Source: Enterobacter sp. kpr-6 (GTDB taxonomy: Bacteria > Pseudomonadota > Gammaproteobacteria > Enterobacterales > Enterobacteriaceae). Taken from it: a stretch of 64,000 nucleotides of DNA. Positions 51,702 to 61,312 of the stretch are shown piece by piece. Both the position numbers and the translations under genes were made by a program. Within the stretch, counting starts at the first letter, position 1, and every line of letters begins with the position of its first letter. Below the pieces are notes generated by a model. That model was not told the DNA's origin and did not search any database. It saw only the letters and a program-made list of their open reading frames with translations. Where the stretch lies: contig NZ_FOYH01000001.1 of the NCBI RefSeq assembly GCF_900116015.1, positions 897,538-961,537 of the forward strand, in the 5' to 3' direction.

Positions 51702-52223
51702 ATGAAAAAAATAGCCGCTACGGTTTTGTTATCAATTTCGCTGGCGGGGTGCGCCAATAACCAAGGGCTAAATCCTGTTTTAGGAACTGATCGATATAGT
51801 GGTAGTAAGACTGTTTTGATTCAGCCTCATGGCGCAGACTGTCAATCAATGCAGTGCATTGCTTTAGGTGCATTCTGGACCGAAAGTGAGAAAGATAAAG
51901 CTCTTCTGACTATATCTTTAATAAATACATCAGATTTTATTCGTAATGCTTATCTCGAAATAGACGGTAATCATTATGCACTTAAGGATGGAGGGGATCT
52001 AACACGGTATGAGCATCCCCTTTCAAACATGCCGGCATATAGTGAATCAAAAAAAGACTATGTAATTTCGCTTGAGGTGATTAGAAAAATCACCAGCGCA
52101 AAAAAGGCTTGGGTGTTTGTTCAGACTGGTTCTGGAATGCTTTCAGATCCGATAGTTGACGCGCAAGGAGATAGTAAAGCCTATTATGCGATGCAAAGAT
52201 TTATTCAAGCCATACCCAAATGA
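51702..52223 (+). CDS. Lipoprotein, cargo gene in tail region
   Basis: 173 residues from the ATG at 51702 (or 175 from 51696). Lipoprotein signal MKKIAATVLLSISLAGC. The mature part is beta-rich (ALLTISLINTSDFIRNAYLE; DYVISLEVIRKITSAKKAWV) with a Cys pair (ADCQSMQC). Phage-borne lipoproteins in this position often alter the envelope and block related phages. Here that is inferred from location, its own terminators and AT content. Confidence 0.7.
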   Translation: MKKIAATVLLSISLAGCANNQGLNPVLGTDRYSGSKTVLIQPHGADCQSMQCIALGAFWTESEKDKALLTISLINTSDFIRNAYLEIDGNHYALKDGGDLTRYEHPLSNMPAYSESKKDYVISLEVIRKITSAKKAWVFVQTGSGMLSDPIVDAQGDSKAYYAMQRFIQAIPK

Positions 52224-52244
52224 TTTTTTTCATTTTTAAGTAAA

Positions 52245-52268
52245 ACCTCGCTTCGGCGGGGTTTTTTA
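52245..52268 (+). terminator. Terminator before the tape measure gene
   Basis: ACCTCGC-TTCG-GCGGGGT (one T-G pair) followed by T5. It is the right boundary of the cargo block. Confidence 0.75.
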
Positions 52269-52286
52269 TTGCCTGGAGAATTGTGG

Positions 52287-55200
52287 ATGGAAAATGTAGG
52301 CGGCATTTATTACGAGATCAAAGCTGATACTCATGCGCTGCTACAGGCTGATAAGCAGGTAGAAGACATAACGAATAATATGGAGCGCGGTTTTGAGAGA
52401 GCGGATGATGCTGCCGACGGACTCAATACCGGGCTTAGCAAGCTGGCGTCTGCCCTGAAAGCATTTATAGCGGTATCTGCATTGCGTGAAATGGCTCGCA
52501 TGGTGCAAAGCTATCAGGAGATGGCAGAGCGCGTTCAAATGGCCACCTCCAGCCAGGATGAATTTGAGCGAGTTCAGAAACGCCTGCTTAATACTGCCAA
52601 TGGCACTTATCGCTCACTGGCTGAAGCGCAGGAACTTTACATTCGAAGTGCGGATGGCCTGCGTAGTATGGGCTATTCAACTGAACAGGCGATCGATGTT
52701 CAGGACTCTATGTCTTACGCGTTCGTAAAGAACGCCGCTTCTGCCGAGCGAGCTGATTCCGCCATTAGTGCCTTCACCAAAGCGATTAATACCGGAACGG
52801 TCTCAGCAGATCAGTGGGAATCTATCACTACTGCCATTCCGACAGTTATTAACGATATTGCAGCGGCCAGTGGCAAATCAGCTGCGGCAGTCCGCGCCCT
52901 TGGCGCATCAGGTAAACTTACAGCTTCGGATCTTACCGAGGGCCTAAAGCAATCACTTGAGGCAAATACGGCTGCCGCGGCTGGTATGTCCAACAACCTT
53001 GTTGATGCCAGTGTGAGGATGCGGACCGCTGTAACGGCAATGCTGGTGGCAGTCGAAGGGCAGACCGGTGTTATTCAGAGCTTCACAAACAGCATTATCA
53101 CCGCCGCCGATACGATCCTGAGCTTCTCTGAGAACTCCGAGGCCATGACAGGCTACATCGACAGCGCAACACTGGCCGCCAAAGCATTCGCTCTGGTAAT
53201 GGCTGGCCGTTACGCCGGATCGCTCAAGGATGCTCTCAGCGGGAAACTGCAATCAATTGCTGCTACTCGTCAGCAGACAGCGGCAGAGAACCAGTCTGCC
53301 CAGTCACTGCTTATTGCGGCTAACGCAGCGCAAAGAAAAACCCTGGCCGACAAAGAGGCTGCATTTTCAGCCGTAGCGCTGGCTCAGGCAGAACTGAATG
53401 TCGCGCGCGGCAGTAACGCCGAAATGACAGCACTGGAGAACCTGAGCGCTGCGAAATCACGGGCTCGGGCTGCTTCACTGGCGCTGGTTGAAGCGGAAAC
53501 TGCCCAGGCTGCAGCTTCTGCCAGGGCTGCGAATGCGGCACGGGCTGCATCGGTTGGATTTGGCCTTGCCCGTGGTGCTCTTTCACTGATTGGCGGTCCG
53601 GCGGGGGTAGCAATGATTGCTGCATCTGCACTACTTTACTGGTGGCAAACAGCTCAGCAGGCCCGGCAGGAAGCGATTGCTTTTGCGGATGGGCTGGATA
53701 AGCTCAATGCCTCCATGAAATCGATGAGCAATAAGCAGCTTCGTGGAGCCATCTCAGATGCTAATTCGGCAATTGAAGGCCAACAAGACGTAATATCTGA
53801 TCTAACCGATGAAATTAAGGAATTAACGGCTAAACGTGATGACTATATCGAAAAGGGAAAACAGTTTGGCACAACAGTTGAGCAAGGGAATGGCCTGCTT
53901 CAAAGAGCTGCTAAATTAACCGATCTGATTAACCAAAAAGAACGTGACCGAGCTGAAATACAGGACAAAATAACCCGTACCACGCAGGCACGAAATGACA
54001 TGGAGTCCACGCTCAATAACAACATACTTACCTCGATGGGTGTACATGATCAGCTCATTGAAAAAGGCACCACCCTGGAGAAAGTTCAAGGAGCTGTTGC
54101 AAGAGCTTTCGGTAACACCGCCGATGAAATCAACCGGGCCAATCAAGCCGGGCAGAACTTTAATCCCAAATCACTACAAATCTCTCCGCCGACTGCTGAT
54201 GGCGACAAAATCATTCTCAACCTTGAAGAGCAAAACGAACTTCTGAAAATACAGGATGATCGTCAGCGGGCAGTCGCAAAAGCCAGAATGGCGGCGTCTA
54301 AGGTTACTGACAACACTAATCAGATCGCGTCAGCTGAACGTCTGGCGGCTGAGAATTACGATCTACAGGAAGCGGAAGAAGCAAGGCGCAAAGCTCAGCA
54401 GCAGAGTGAACAGCAGGGAAAAAGCTCAGCCACTCAGATGGAATCCAACACTCAGAAAATTGCTGATTATAAGCAACGCGCAGAGACTGCTGCCGGGGCA
54501 ACGCAGGATTTATCCCGTGAACAGGCCATGCTGAGAGCTGAGCAGTCTCTCAATAAGAGTGCTACGGCCGCGCAAATTGAGGAAATAAGGAAATACGCTG
54601 CTGCTGAATGGGATGCTGCTAATGCTGTTAAGCAGCGTCAGCAGGCTGAGCAAGGTAAAAAGTATGCAGAACAGGAATTAGTAGCGAAGAAAGTTATGCC
54701 TGATGCAACAACAGGAATTGCAGGGGATCCACTGGCTCAGATTGATCTTCAGGAGCAACAGAAACTTGCAGCGCTAGCCAAATATCAGGAGATCGATAAG
54801 CAAAACACACAACTTTATGAGGATGCCAAAACAGCCATACAGCAACAGGCTGCTAACCAGAGAATGGCAATTGCCATTGATGAGCAAAAAACCTACCAAC
54901 AAAACCTGAGCCAGCTACTTGGGGCAACATCAGATTCTCTTGGGGCAGTTGCTGACGCGATAGGTCAAGCAGCTGGTAAATCAAGCGCGGCATATCAGGC
55001 AATGTTTGCTGTCAGCAAGGGTTTTGCGGTGGCGCAGGCAGCACTGAACATGCAAACCGCGATAGGTAACGCAATGGCTTTGCCATGGCCAGCTAACATT
55101 CCAGCCATTGCTCAGGCCGTGGCGGCTGGTGGGCAGATGGTAAGTGCAATTAGTGGGATATCTTACAACGGAGGCCGTCGTTACGGTGGAAACGTCTCCG

Positions 55201-55490
55201 CCGGCAATGCCTACCGGATTAATGAAAGCGGTGAGTCAGAGATATTCCAGGCGGCTGGTGGTCAGCAGGTGTTCATACCGGACCGATCAGGGAAGGTAAT
55301 TCCAGCTGATAAGGCGGGTGGAGGTGGTGGGGTGGTGCAGCATATCACCTTCGAAATAAACACCACTGGTGGCATCGATCAGGCAACCATGAAACAGATT
55401 GAAGGGATGATGAAACGGGTCGCGCTATTCCACATGAGCGACCAAAGCACTCGACCGAACGGGATGCTGCAACCGAGGACTAAACGCTAA
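52287..55490 (+). CDS. Tail tape measure protein
   Basis: 1067 residues from the ATG at 52287 (CTGGAGAATTGTGG); a TTG at 52269 is rejected. The N-terminal lambda-H-type domain (AQELYIRSADGLRSMGYSTE) is followed by hydrophobic helices (FGLARGALSLIGGPAGVAMI), long coiled coils (about 480-880) and a C-terminal domain (IPDRSGKVIPADKAGGGGG). Length sets the tail length: about 0.15 nm per residue predicts roughly 160 nm. Its stop overlaps the next start by one base. Confidence 0.93.
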   Translation: MENVGGIYYEIKADTHALLQADKQVEDITNNMERGFERADDAADGLNTGLSKLASALKAFIAVSALREMARMVQSYQEMAERVQMATSSQDEFERVQKRLLNTANGTYRSLAEAQELYIRSADGLRSMGYSTEQAIDVQDSMSYAFVKNAASAERADSAISAFTKAINTGTVSADQWESITTAIPTVINDIAAASGKSAAAVRALGASGKLTASDLTEGLKQSLEANTAAAAGMSNNLVDASVRMRTAVTAMLVAVEGQTGVIQSFTNSIITAADTILSFSENSEAMTGYIDSATLAAKAFALVMAGRYAGSLKDALSGKLQSIAATRQQTAAENQSAQSLLIAANAAQRKTLADKEAAFSAVALAQAELNVARGSNAEMTALENLSAAKSRARAASLALVEAETAQAAASARAANAARAASVGFGLARGALSLIGGPAGVAMIAASALLYWWQTAQQARQEAIAFADGLDKLNASMKSMSNKQLRGAISDANSAIEGQQDVISDLTDEIKELTAKRDDYIEKGKQFGTTVEQGNGLLQRAAKLTDLINQKERDRAEIQDKITRTTQARNDMESTLNNNILTSMGVHDQLIEKGTTLEKVQGAVARAFGNTADEINRANQAGQNFNPKSLQISPPTADGDKIILNLEEQNELLKIQDDRQRAVAKARMAASKVTDNTNQIASAERLAAENYDLQEAEEARRKAQQQSEQQGKSSATQMESNTQKIADYKQRAETAAGATQDLSREQAMLRAEQSLNKSATAAQIEEIRKYAAAEWDAANAVKQRQQAEQGKKYAEQELVAKKVMPDATTGIAGDPLAQIDLQEQQKLAALAKYQEIDKQNTQLYEDAKTAIQQQAANQRMAIAIDEQKTYQQNLSQLLGATSDSLGAVADAIGQAAGKSSAAYQAMFAVSKGFAVAQAALNMQTAIGNAMALPWPANIPAIAQAVAAGGQMVSAISGISYNGGRRYGGNVSAGNAYRINESGESEIFQAAGGQQVFIPDRSGKVIPADKAGGGGGVVQHITFEINTTGGIDQATMKQIEGMMKRVALFHMSDQSTRPNGMLQPRTKR

Positions 55491-55837
55491 TGCCAGAAAC
55501 ATTCACCTGGACGCCGCAAAGGAGTTACAGCGTTGATCGCACACCGAACGTAGCTGTCGTCAAACTCGGCGACGGTTACGAACAGCGCCAGGTTAAAGGG
55601 ATTAACCCGCTGATGGATAAATACAGTCTGGTTTTCCGGGGTGTGGACGGTAAGTGTCGCGTTAATGCGGCGAAACAGGCCGAGGCTTTTCTGAAAGCGC
55701 GAATGGCCGTTGAGTCGTTCTACTGGACACCATCCATGACAGGAGTGCGAGCACTGTTTGTCTGTCGCTCCTGGAATATGGTGAAGAACGGACCGCTGTA
55801 CGAACTGACGGCCACATTTGAACAGGTACCTCAATAA
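55490..55837 (+). CDS. Minor tail protein M
   Basis: 115 residues, lambda M family: FTWTPQRSYSVDRTPNVAVV, KLGDGYEQRQVKGINP, then SFYWTPSMTG and YELTATFEQVPQ. It is part of the tail tip assembly complex. Confidence 0.88.
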   Translation: MPETFTWTPQRSYSVDRTPNVAVVKLGDGYEQRQVKGINPLMDKYSLVFRGVDGKCRVNAAKQAEAFLKARMAVESFYWTPSMTGVRALFVCRSWNMVKNGPLYELTATFEQVPQ

Positions 55838-55860
55838 GCCGCCTCTGGGCGGCTTTTTTA
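55836..55860 (+). terminator. Terminator-like hairpin between tail M and L genes
   Basis: AAGCCGCC-TCTG-GGCGGCTT followed by TTTT, directly at the M stop. In the late operon it is probably read through. Confidence 0.7.
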
Positions 55861-55873
55861 TTGGAGTTTTCCC

Positions 55874-56578
55874 GTGCGCGATATTCCAGCCGAACTCATT
55901 ATCGAAAGCGTTGATGCCGGAGTCGGCGCTTTCATTAACCTCTTTGAAGCGGATTTGCAGCCTTTCGGCGGCGATATTCTCCGCTTCCACTCCGGCACCA
56001 ACGGTTATTTCGGCGATGTCATCTGGCGCGGAATGGCTTACCCGGCATACCCGATCGCCGTGGAGGGCTTTGAGAGCAAAAATGAAGGTACTTATGCCCG
56101 GCCCATGATGGCGGTCGCGAATGTATCGGGCCTGATAACCGGCATCAACCATGACTTTGACGACATGCTCGGCGTGGTGATCACCCGGCGGCAGGTGCCG
56201 GTTAAATACCTCGACGCGGTGAACTTCCCCGGTGGCAACCCGGACGCCGATCCGACGAAAGAAGCCGTATCGCGCTATGTCGTGGAGGAAATGACCGAAG
56301 AGACGTTTGAACAGGTCACATACTCACTGGCGACGCCCATTGACTGCGATAACGCCATCGTCCCGGCGCGCACCATTCTGGCCGATGTCTGCCAGTGGGT
56401 TTATCGCGGTACCGGGTGCAATTACGACGGGCCACCTGTCGCGGATGAGCGGGACAACCCAACCAGTAACCCATCACTGGATAAATGCTCTCACCGCCGT
56501 TCCGGCTGCCGCCTGCGTTTTCCCCGCCCCGAAGCGCTGCCAATCAGCAGTTTCCCCGGCTCTCAGAAGGTTTCCTGA
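55874..56578 (+). CDS. Minor tail protein L with predicted 4Fe-4S site
   Basis: 234 residues from a GTG start (TTGGAGTTTTCCC before it). Lambda L family: ELIIESVDAGVGAFINLFEA, VEEMTEETFEQVTYSLATP. Four cysteines at 173, 182, 205 and 212 (DVCQWVYRGTGC, LDKCSHRRSGC) match the cluster ligands I recall for lambda gpL, so an iron-sulfur cluster is likely. Tail tip component. Confidence 0.9.
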   Translation: MRDIPAELIIESVDAGVGAFINLFEADLQPFGGDILRFHSGTNGYFGDVIWRGMAYPAYPIAVEGFESKNEGTYARPMMAVANVSGLITGINHDFDDMLGVVITRRQVPVKYLDAVNFPGGNPDADPTKEAVSRYVVEEMTEETFEQVTYSLATPIDCDNAIVPARTILADVCQWVYRGTGCNYDGPPVADERDNPTSNPSLDKCSHRRSGCRLRFPRPEALPISSFPGSQKVS

Positions 56579-57297
56579 TGCAAGAATGTCTGGATTATGC
56601 GGCCTCGTCGCAGGGTGAGGTGTGCGGGCTGATTATCGACAGTGCACGCTTGTTCCGCTGCCGTAATGTTCACCCAGACCCGTCGCATTATTTCCGCATC
56701 AGCGACAGCGACTGGATGGCGGCGGAAGAGGAGGGCGAGATAACCGCGATTTTCCATTCACATCCCGCACCCGTTCCGGTGCTGTCAGGCGCTGACCGTA
56801 AGGCACAGGTTTTAACAGGCCTGCCCTGGTGGCTTGCCTGCGGCGGACGGTTGCATAAATTCCGTCCGGTGCCGCACCTGCTGGGCCGCCGGTTTCAGCA
56901 TGCCGTCACTGACTGCTACACGCTTTTCAGGGACGCCTATCACCTGTGCGGCATTGATCTGCCTGATTTTGAACGCACAGACGGCTGGTGGTTGCGCGGC
57001 GAGAATCTTTACCTAAAGAACATGGCAGCTAACGGCTTCCATCAGGTGGATGCCTGTGAGGCGCAGCCTGGTGACGTGATTATTCGCCAGCCATTTCCCG
57101 GCGCGGACCCCTGCCACGCCATGATCATGCTTGAAGGCGGTAAGGTGCTTCATCACGACTGCGCCGGACATCTCAGCAGGCGCGAGGATTACCGCATGGC
57201 CTACCTGAAGCAAACCCATTCCCTCTGGAGGCATGAACAGTGCTTATCTTTAGATTTGCGGGGCATTTACGCCGACATTTCCGCCAGATCTCAATGA
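56578..57297 (+). CDS. Tail tip protein K (JAMM and NlpC/P60 domains)
   Basis: 239 residues from the ATG at 56578, one base into the L stop; earlier in-frame starts lie within L. The N-terminal JAMM/MPN peptidase has H60, H62 and D73 (FHSHPAPVPVLSGAD) with E14. The C-terminal NlpC/P60 hydrolase has the catalytic cysteine in AVTDCYTLFRDAYH and the histidine in DPCHAMIML. Roles in tail maturation and cell-wall cutting at infection are inferred from lambda K. Confidence 0.9.
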   Translation: MQECLDYAASSQGEVCGLIIDSARLFRCRNVHPDPSHYFRISDSDWMAAEEEGEITAIFHSHPAPVPVLSGADRKAQVLTGLPWWLACGGRLHKFRPVPHLLGRRFQHAVTDCYTLFRDAYHLCGIDLPDFERTDGWWLRGENLYLKNMAANGFHQVDACEAQPGDVIIRQPFPGADPCHAMIMLEGGKVLHHDCAGHLSRREDYRMAYLKQTHSLWRHEQCLSLDLRGIYADISARSQ

Positions 57298-57767
57298 ATG
57301 TAGACACGCCGGCGCAGGGGCTTCGTCTGCTGCTGGCCCAGTGTCCGGACTTCAAAAAAGACTTCATGAATTCCCGTATCCGTATACGTGTGGCGGGTGA
57401 GGACGTTACAGAAGATAACGCGCGCTGGCATCTGGACAGGCATCTGAATGAGGGTTCCACGGTGCTCTTTGTCCCTGAGATTGACGGCGCAATCACTGCC
57501 GTCGCTGCGGCATGGATTGCTGTCGCCGTCTCAGTAGCTTCCGTTGCCTATTCCGTCTACATGTCGCGCAACATGAAAACTAAAACCTCTGCGGAGGCTG
57601 CGGAAACCAATACCATCACCAATAACTCATTCACCAGCGCTGAGAACCGGGTGGGCCAGGGCCGGCCAGTTCCCATACTGCTGGGCGAGATGGTGGTGGG
57701 CAGCAACGTTATTTCCCTCGGTATCGACACCTCGAACAACCAGGACTGGACAGAAACAATAAGCTAA
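57240..57767 (+). CDS. Tail assembly protein I
   Basis: 175 residues from a GTG start at 57240 (GGAGG, 8-base spacing), overlapping K by 58 bases. RFAGHLRRHFRQISMNVDTP, a ubiquitin-like N-domain, then a hydrophobic segment (AAWIAVAVSVASVAYSVYM) and GRPVPILLGEMVVGS fit lambda I. It is needed for tail tip assembly with J. Confidence 0.87.
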   Translation: MLIFRFAGHLRRHFRQISMNVDTPAQGLRLLLAQCPDFKKDFMNSRIRIRVAGEDVTEDNARWHLDRHLNEGSTVLFVPEIDGAITAVAAAWIAVAVSVASVAYSVYMSRNMKTKTSAEAAETNTITNNSFTSAENRVGQGRPVPILLGEMVVGSNVISLGIDTSNNQDWTETIS

Positions 57768-57776
57768 GGTGGCGTT

Positions 57777-60700
57777 ATGTCTTCAGGCGGCGGTAAAGCA
57801 TCCACCCCTAAACTCCTCGACGATAATCTCAAATCAAAACAGTTCTACCGCGTACTGGACCTTATCAGTGAGGGTCCAGTCTACGGTCCGGTAGATCAGT
57901 CGCACCTGTCGTCTTTTATGCTGAATAAAACGCCGATCACTGATGCTTCCGGCAACGTCAGCGTTAATGGGATCAGTGTGGCGTGGCGTCCCGGCTCGGA
58001 ATTCCAGAGCCCGATTAACGGTTTCTCTGCAATCGAAGCAACAACGGTTATTAATACCGAAGTGACCTACGATACACCGCTGGTTCGTACCGTCACCGAT
58101 CGGGATGTTACCCGCGTGCGGTTTAACGTCGGTGTCACCGGTCTTGTGCAGCAGGACACCAAAGGCAACCAGAAAAACACCTCTGTGACGCTGGTTATCG
58201 AGACAAGGGCGGCAGGCGGAGCGTTGAGCCCCGCAAAGACTGTCACCATTAGCGGGAAGATCTCCGGCGAATATCTCGAAGCACATGTGATCGATGCGCC
58301 GGATATTAAGCCCTTTGATATCCGTGTTCGCCGCATCACCCCCGACAGCGCCAGTGATTTGCTGTCCAACGGCACCATCTGGAACAGTTACAGCGAAATT
58401 ACCGACGATAATTTGTCGTATCCGTTCTCAGCCATTGTCGGGGCGGTAATCGACCGGGACCAGTACACCGACACGCCGGAGCGCACCTATCATCTGCGCG
58501 GGCTGATTGTTGATGTGCCTGATAACTACAATCCGCTCACCCGGACGTACTCCGGGCTGTGGGTGGGTGGCTTTAAAAAAGCCTGGACGAATAACCCTGC
58601 CTGGCTCTTTCGTGAAATCGCGAAAAATACCCGCTTCGGTCTCGCCCGGCGTGCCGGTTATATCGATGTTGATGATGGTGCGTTATATGTTCTTTCGCAG
58701 TATTGCGATCAGCTGGTGGATGATGGCTATGGGGGTAAAGAGCCGCGTCTGACGCTCAATGCCTACATCACCGAACAGGCCAGCGCCCGTGATATCCTCG
58801 ACAAAATCGCAGGAATGTTCCGGGGCATCGCGCTGTGGGATGGTATGCGCCTGACTGTGCTGATTGACGCGCCGCAGGATCCCATCGCCGCTATTACCAA
58901 TGCGAACGTAGTCGAGGGCAGGTTCGCCTACAGCTCAGCAAAACGCTCTGAACGCTATAACGCTGTGATTGTGTCCTGGACCGACCCGGACAATGGCTGG
59001 GAGCAGGTCAAAGAGTACGTCTCTGATGATGATCTGATTGCCCGGCATGAGTACAACGAAACCACGCTGGAGGCGTTCGGCTGTACCTCGCGCGGGCAGG
59101 CATGGCGCGCCGGGAAGTGGCTGCTGGAAACCGCAAAGCGGGAAACGAAGCGGGTTACGTTTCAGATGGCGCGCGATGCCATCGGGTTCACGCCGGGTGA
59201 TGTCGTTGAGCTGATGGATAACGATTATGCGGCCACGCGCCTGGGCGGGCGCATTGTTGCCTGGTCCGGGCGCATGATCACCGTTGATGCTGATGTCTCC
59301 GGACTAGTATCCGGCGATGACACCATTTCTGTGATGGGGCGCGACGGTAAGCTGGTTAAATACGCCATCACTGGTGCTTCCGGGAAAGTCATCACGCTAA
59401 AAACGGTTCCTGCATGGATCCGCGCTGGCACCGTATTTGTTATTTCGACCAGCGAAGTGGCTACACGGCTCTTCCGCATCCTCAGCATCGCGGAAACGGA
59501 AAATAACTCGGTTTACAGCATTACGGCAGCACAGCACGATCCGAATAAACAGGCTGTTGTTGATGAAGGTGCGGTGTTTGAAATCCCCAACGATACCCTC
59601 AACGGGTATCGCGTGCCGAATATTGAGAATCTGCGGATCCTGAACACCAACAGCGAAACCGTGCAGGTGACGGCAACGTGGGAAACGGCCACCACCACAA
59701 AAAAACTGGTTTTTGAGCTCTACGTGTACGCGGAAAACGGTGCTGTCGTGGCGAAGTATGAAACCGAACAGTTTCGTTATGATTTTTACGGACTGAATGC
59801 CGGGAGCTACTCGCTTGGCGTGCGTGGCCGCAATGAAAACGGGATGAAGGGTGCGGAAACGCAGGTCAGCCTGATCATCGGTGCACCACGTCCACCAGCA
59901 TCGGTTCAGTGGATACCGGGGCCGTTGCAGGCAACGCTGGTGCCGGTTATGTCAGTCACTGCCACCACTGATACATCGTTTGAATACTGGTATGCCGGAG
60001 AAACGCCGGTACCGCTGAGTGATGACATTGAAAACCTGACCCAGTTTCTGGGGCGTGGCTATCAGTGGACAATCCAGCGCCTCAAATTCGACCACACCTA
60101 TTACGTCTACGTGCGCACGCGAAATGCGTTTGGCGTGTCCGCTTTTGTGGAAGCGTCAGGCAAACCCACCGATGATTTCAGCGACATCACCGATGCCATC
60201 CTGGAGGAAATGGAGGAGACCGAACTCTTTAAGGACATGATCGAGAACGCCGTCGAAACCAGCGAGAAGATTGCTGGCATGGCTGACGACATCAGGGCGA
60301 ACGCCGACGGTCTGGATGCGCAGGCGCAACAGATCACTGAGCAGGGCCAGCAGATCGGACAGGTCCGGCAGAACGTTAATGAGTTGAATACCGACGTGGA
60401 TGGATTCAGTTCCTCGCTGACAAACCTGGAGAAGACCGTGGCAACCGCCGACGCGGCGCTGGCTCAGCGCATCGATACGCTAAACGTCACTACAGATTCC
60501 ATGACGGCAGGCACGAAGAATAACGCTATTGCCATCATTCAGGGCAATCTGGCGCAGGTCACAACCCGCCGGGCACAGACGGCGAAGAACGTGAATACCT
60601 CGGCCAGTATCGATCGGGTGGATACCACCATTGCTGATGCCAGCCAGTCTGTTGCACAGGCGCTGGTGGTACTCGATGCTGCCGCTGGCGGTAACGTCTC

Positions 60701-61310
60701 AAACGCCACCGATCTGGCCGAAACCATGGCGGACTTCACCCAGGCGGCGGCAACTAAAATCAACTCGCTTTCTGTGACCGTGAACGGCTATTCGGCTTCA
60801 ATCACTACCAACGCGCAGGCGGTGGCCGACATCAACGGCAACCTTAACGCGATGTACTCAATCAAGGTGGGGGTGGACTCGAACGGTGTTCAGTACGCGG
60901 CAGGTATGGGGATAGGTGTACAGAACACACCATCGGGGATGCAGTCACAGGTAATCTTCCTGGCCGACCGTTTTGCGGTAATGAGTCAGGTGGGCGGGGC
61001 AGTGTCGCTGCCATTCGTCATCCAGAACGGACAGACGTTTATCCGGGACACCTTTATCCAGGACGGAACCATTACCAATGCGAAGATTGGTAACTTTATC
61101 CAGTCGAATAACTATGTTGCTGGCTCAGCCGGATGGACTATCCCCAAAAATGGTTCCCCGGAGTTTAACGACGGAACGTTCCGCGGCACGCTGTACGCGA
61201 CAAATGGCAATTTTTCGTTTAATGGCGTCAGCAATAAAGTAGTAATTAACGGTACCGGCATCAGGGTCAACCTCGACGACGGTGGTTTTCTTCATCTGGG
61301 AGACTGGTAA
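57777..61310 (+). CDS. Central tail tip/host specificity protein J
   Basis: 1177 residues of the lambda J family. The N-terminal hub (KLLDDNLKSKQFYRVLDLIS; GPVDQSHLSSFMLNKTPI) is followed by tip domains, fibronectin-III-like modules (about 620-790), a coiled coil (about 830-1000) and a beta-rich C-terminus (GTFRGTLYATNGNFSFNGVS). The last part of J-type proteins selects the receptor. The C-terminal DUF1983-like region is conserved in many siphophages. Confidence 0.93.
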   Translation: MSSGGGKASTPKLLDDNLKSKQFYRVLDLISEGPVYGPVDQSHLSSFMLNKTPITDASGNVSVNGISVAWRPGSEFQSPINGFSAIEATTVINTEVTYDTPLVRTVTDRDVTRVRFNVGVTGLVQQDTKGNQKNTSVTLVIETRAAGGALSPAKTVTISGKISGEYLEAHVIDAPDIKPFDIRVRRITPDSASDLLSNGTIWNSYSEITDDNLSYPFSAIVGAVIDRDQYTDTPERTYHLRGLIVDVPDNYNPLTRTYSGLWVGGFKKAWTNNPAWLFREIAKNTRFGLARRAGYIDVDDGALYVLSQYCDQLVDDGYGGKEPRLTLNAYITEQASARDILDKIAGMFRGIALWDGMRLTVLIDAPQDPIAAITNANVVEGRFAYSSAKRSERYNAVIVSWTDPDNGWEQVKEYVSDDDLIARHEYNETTLEAFGCTSRGQAWRAGKWLLETAKRETKRVTFQMARDAIGFTPGDVVELMDNDYAATRLGGRIVAWSGRMITVDADVSGLVSGDDTISVMGRDGKLVKYAITGASGKVITLKTVPAWIRAGTVFVISTSEVATRLFRILSIAETENNSVYSITAAQHDPNKQAVVDEGAVFEIPNDTLNGYRVPNIENLRILNTNSETVQVTATWETATTTKKLVFELYVYAENGAVVAKYETEQFRYDFYGLNAGSYSLGVRGRNENGMKGAETQVSLIIGAPRPPASVQWIPGPLQATLVPVMSVTATTDTSFEYWYAGETPVPLSDDIENLTQFLGRGYQWTIQRLKFDHTYYVYVRTRNAFGVSAFVEASGKPTDDFSDITDAILEEMEETELFKDMIENAVETSEKIAGMADDIRANADGLDAQAQQITEQGQQIGQVRQNVNELNTDVDGFSSSLTNLEKTVATADAALAQRIDTLNVTTDSMTAGTKNNAIAIIQGNLAQVTTRRAQTAKNVNTSASIDRVDTTIADASQSVAQALVVLDAAAGGNVSNATDLAETMADFTQAAATKINSLSVTVNGYSASITTNAQAVADINGNLNAMYSIKVGVDSNGVQYAAGMGIGVQNTPSGMQSQVIFLADRFAVMSQVGGAVSLPFVIQNGQTFIRDTFIQDGTITNAKIGNFIQSNNYVAGSAGWTIPKNGSPEFNDGTFRGTLYATNGNFSFNGVSNKVVINGTGIRVNLDDGGFLHLGDW

Positions 61311-61312
61311 TT

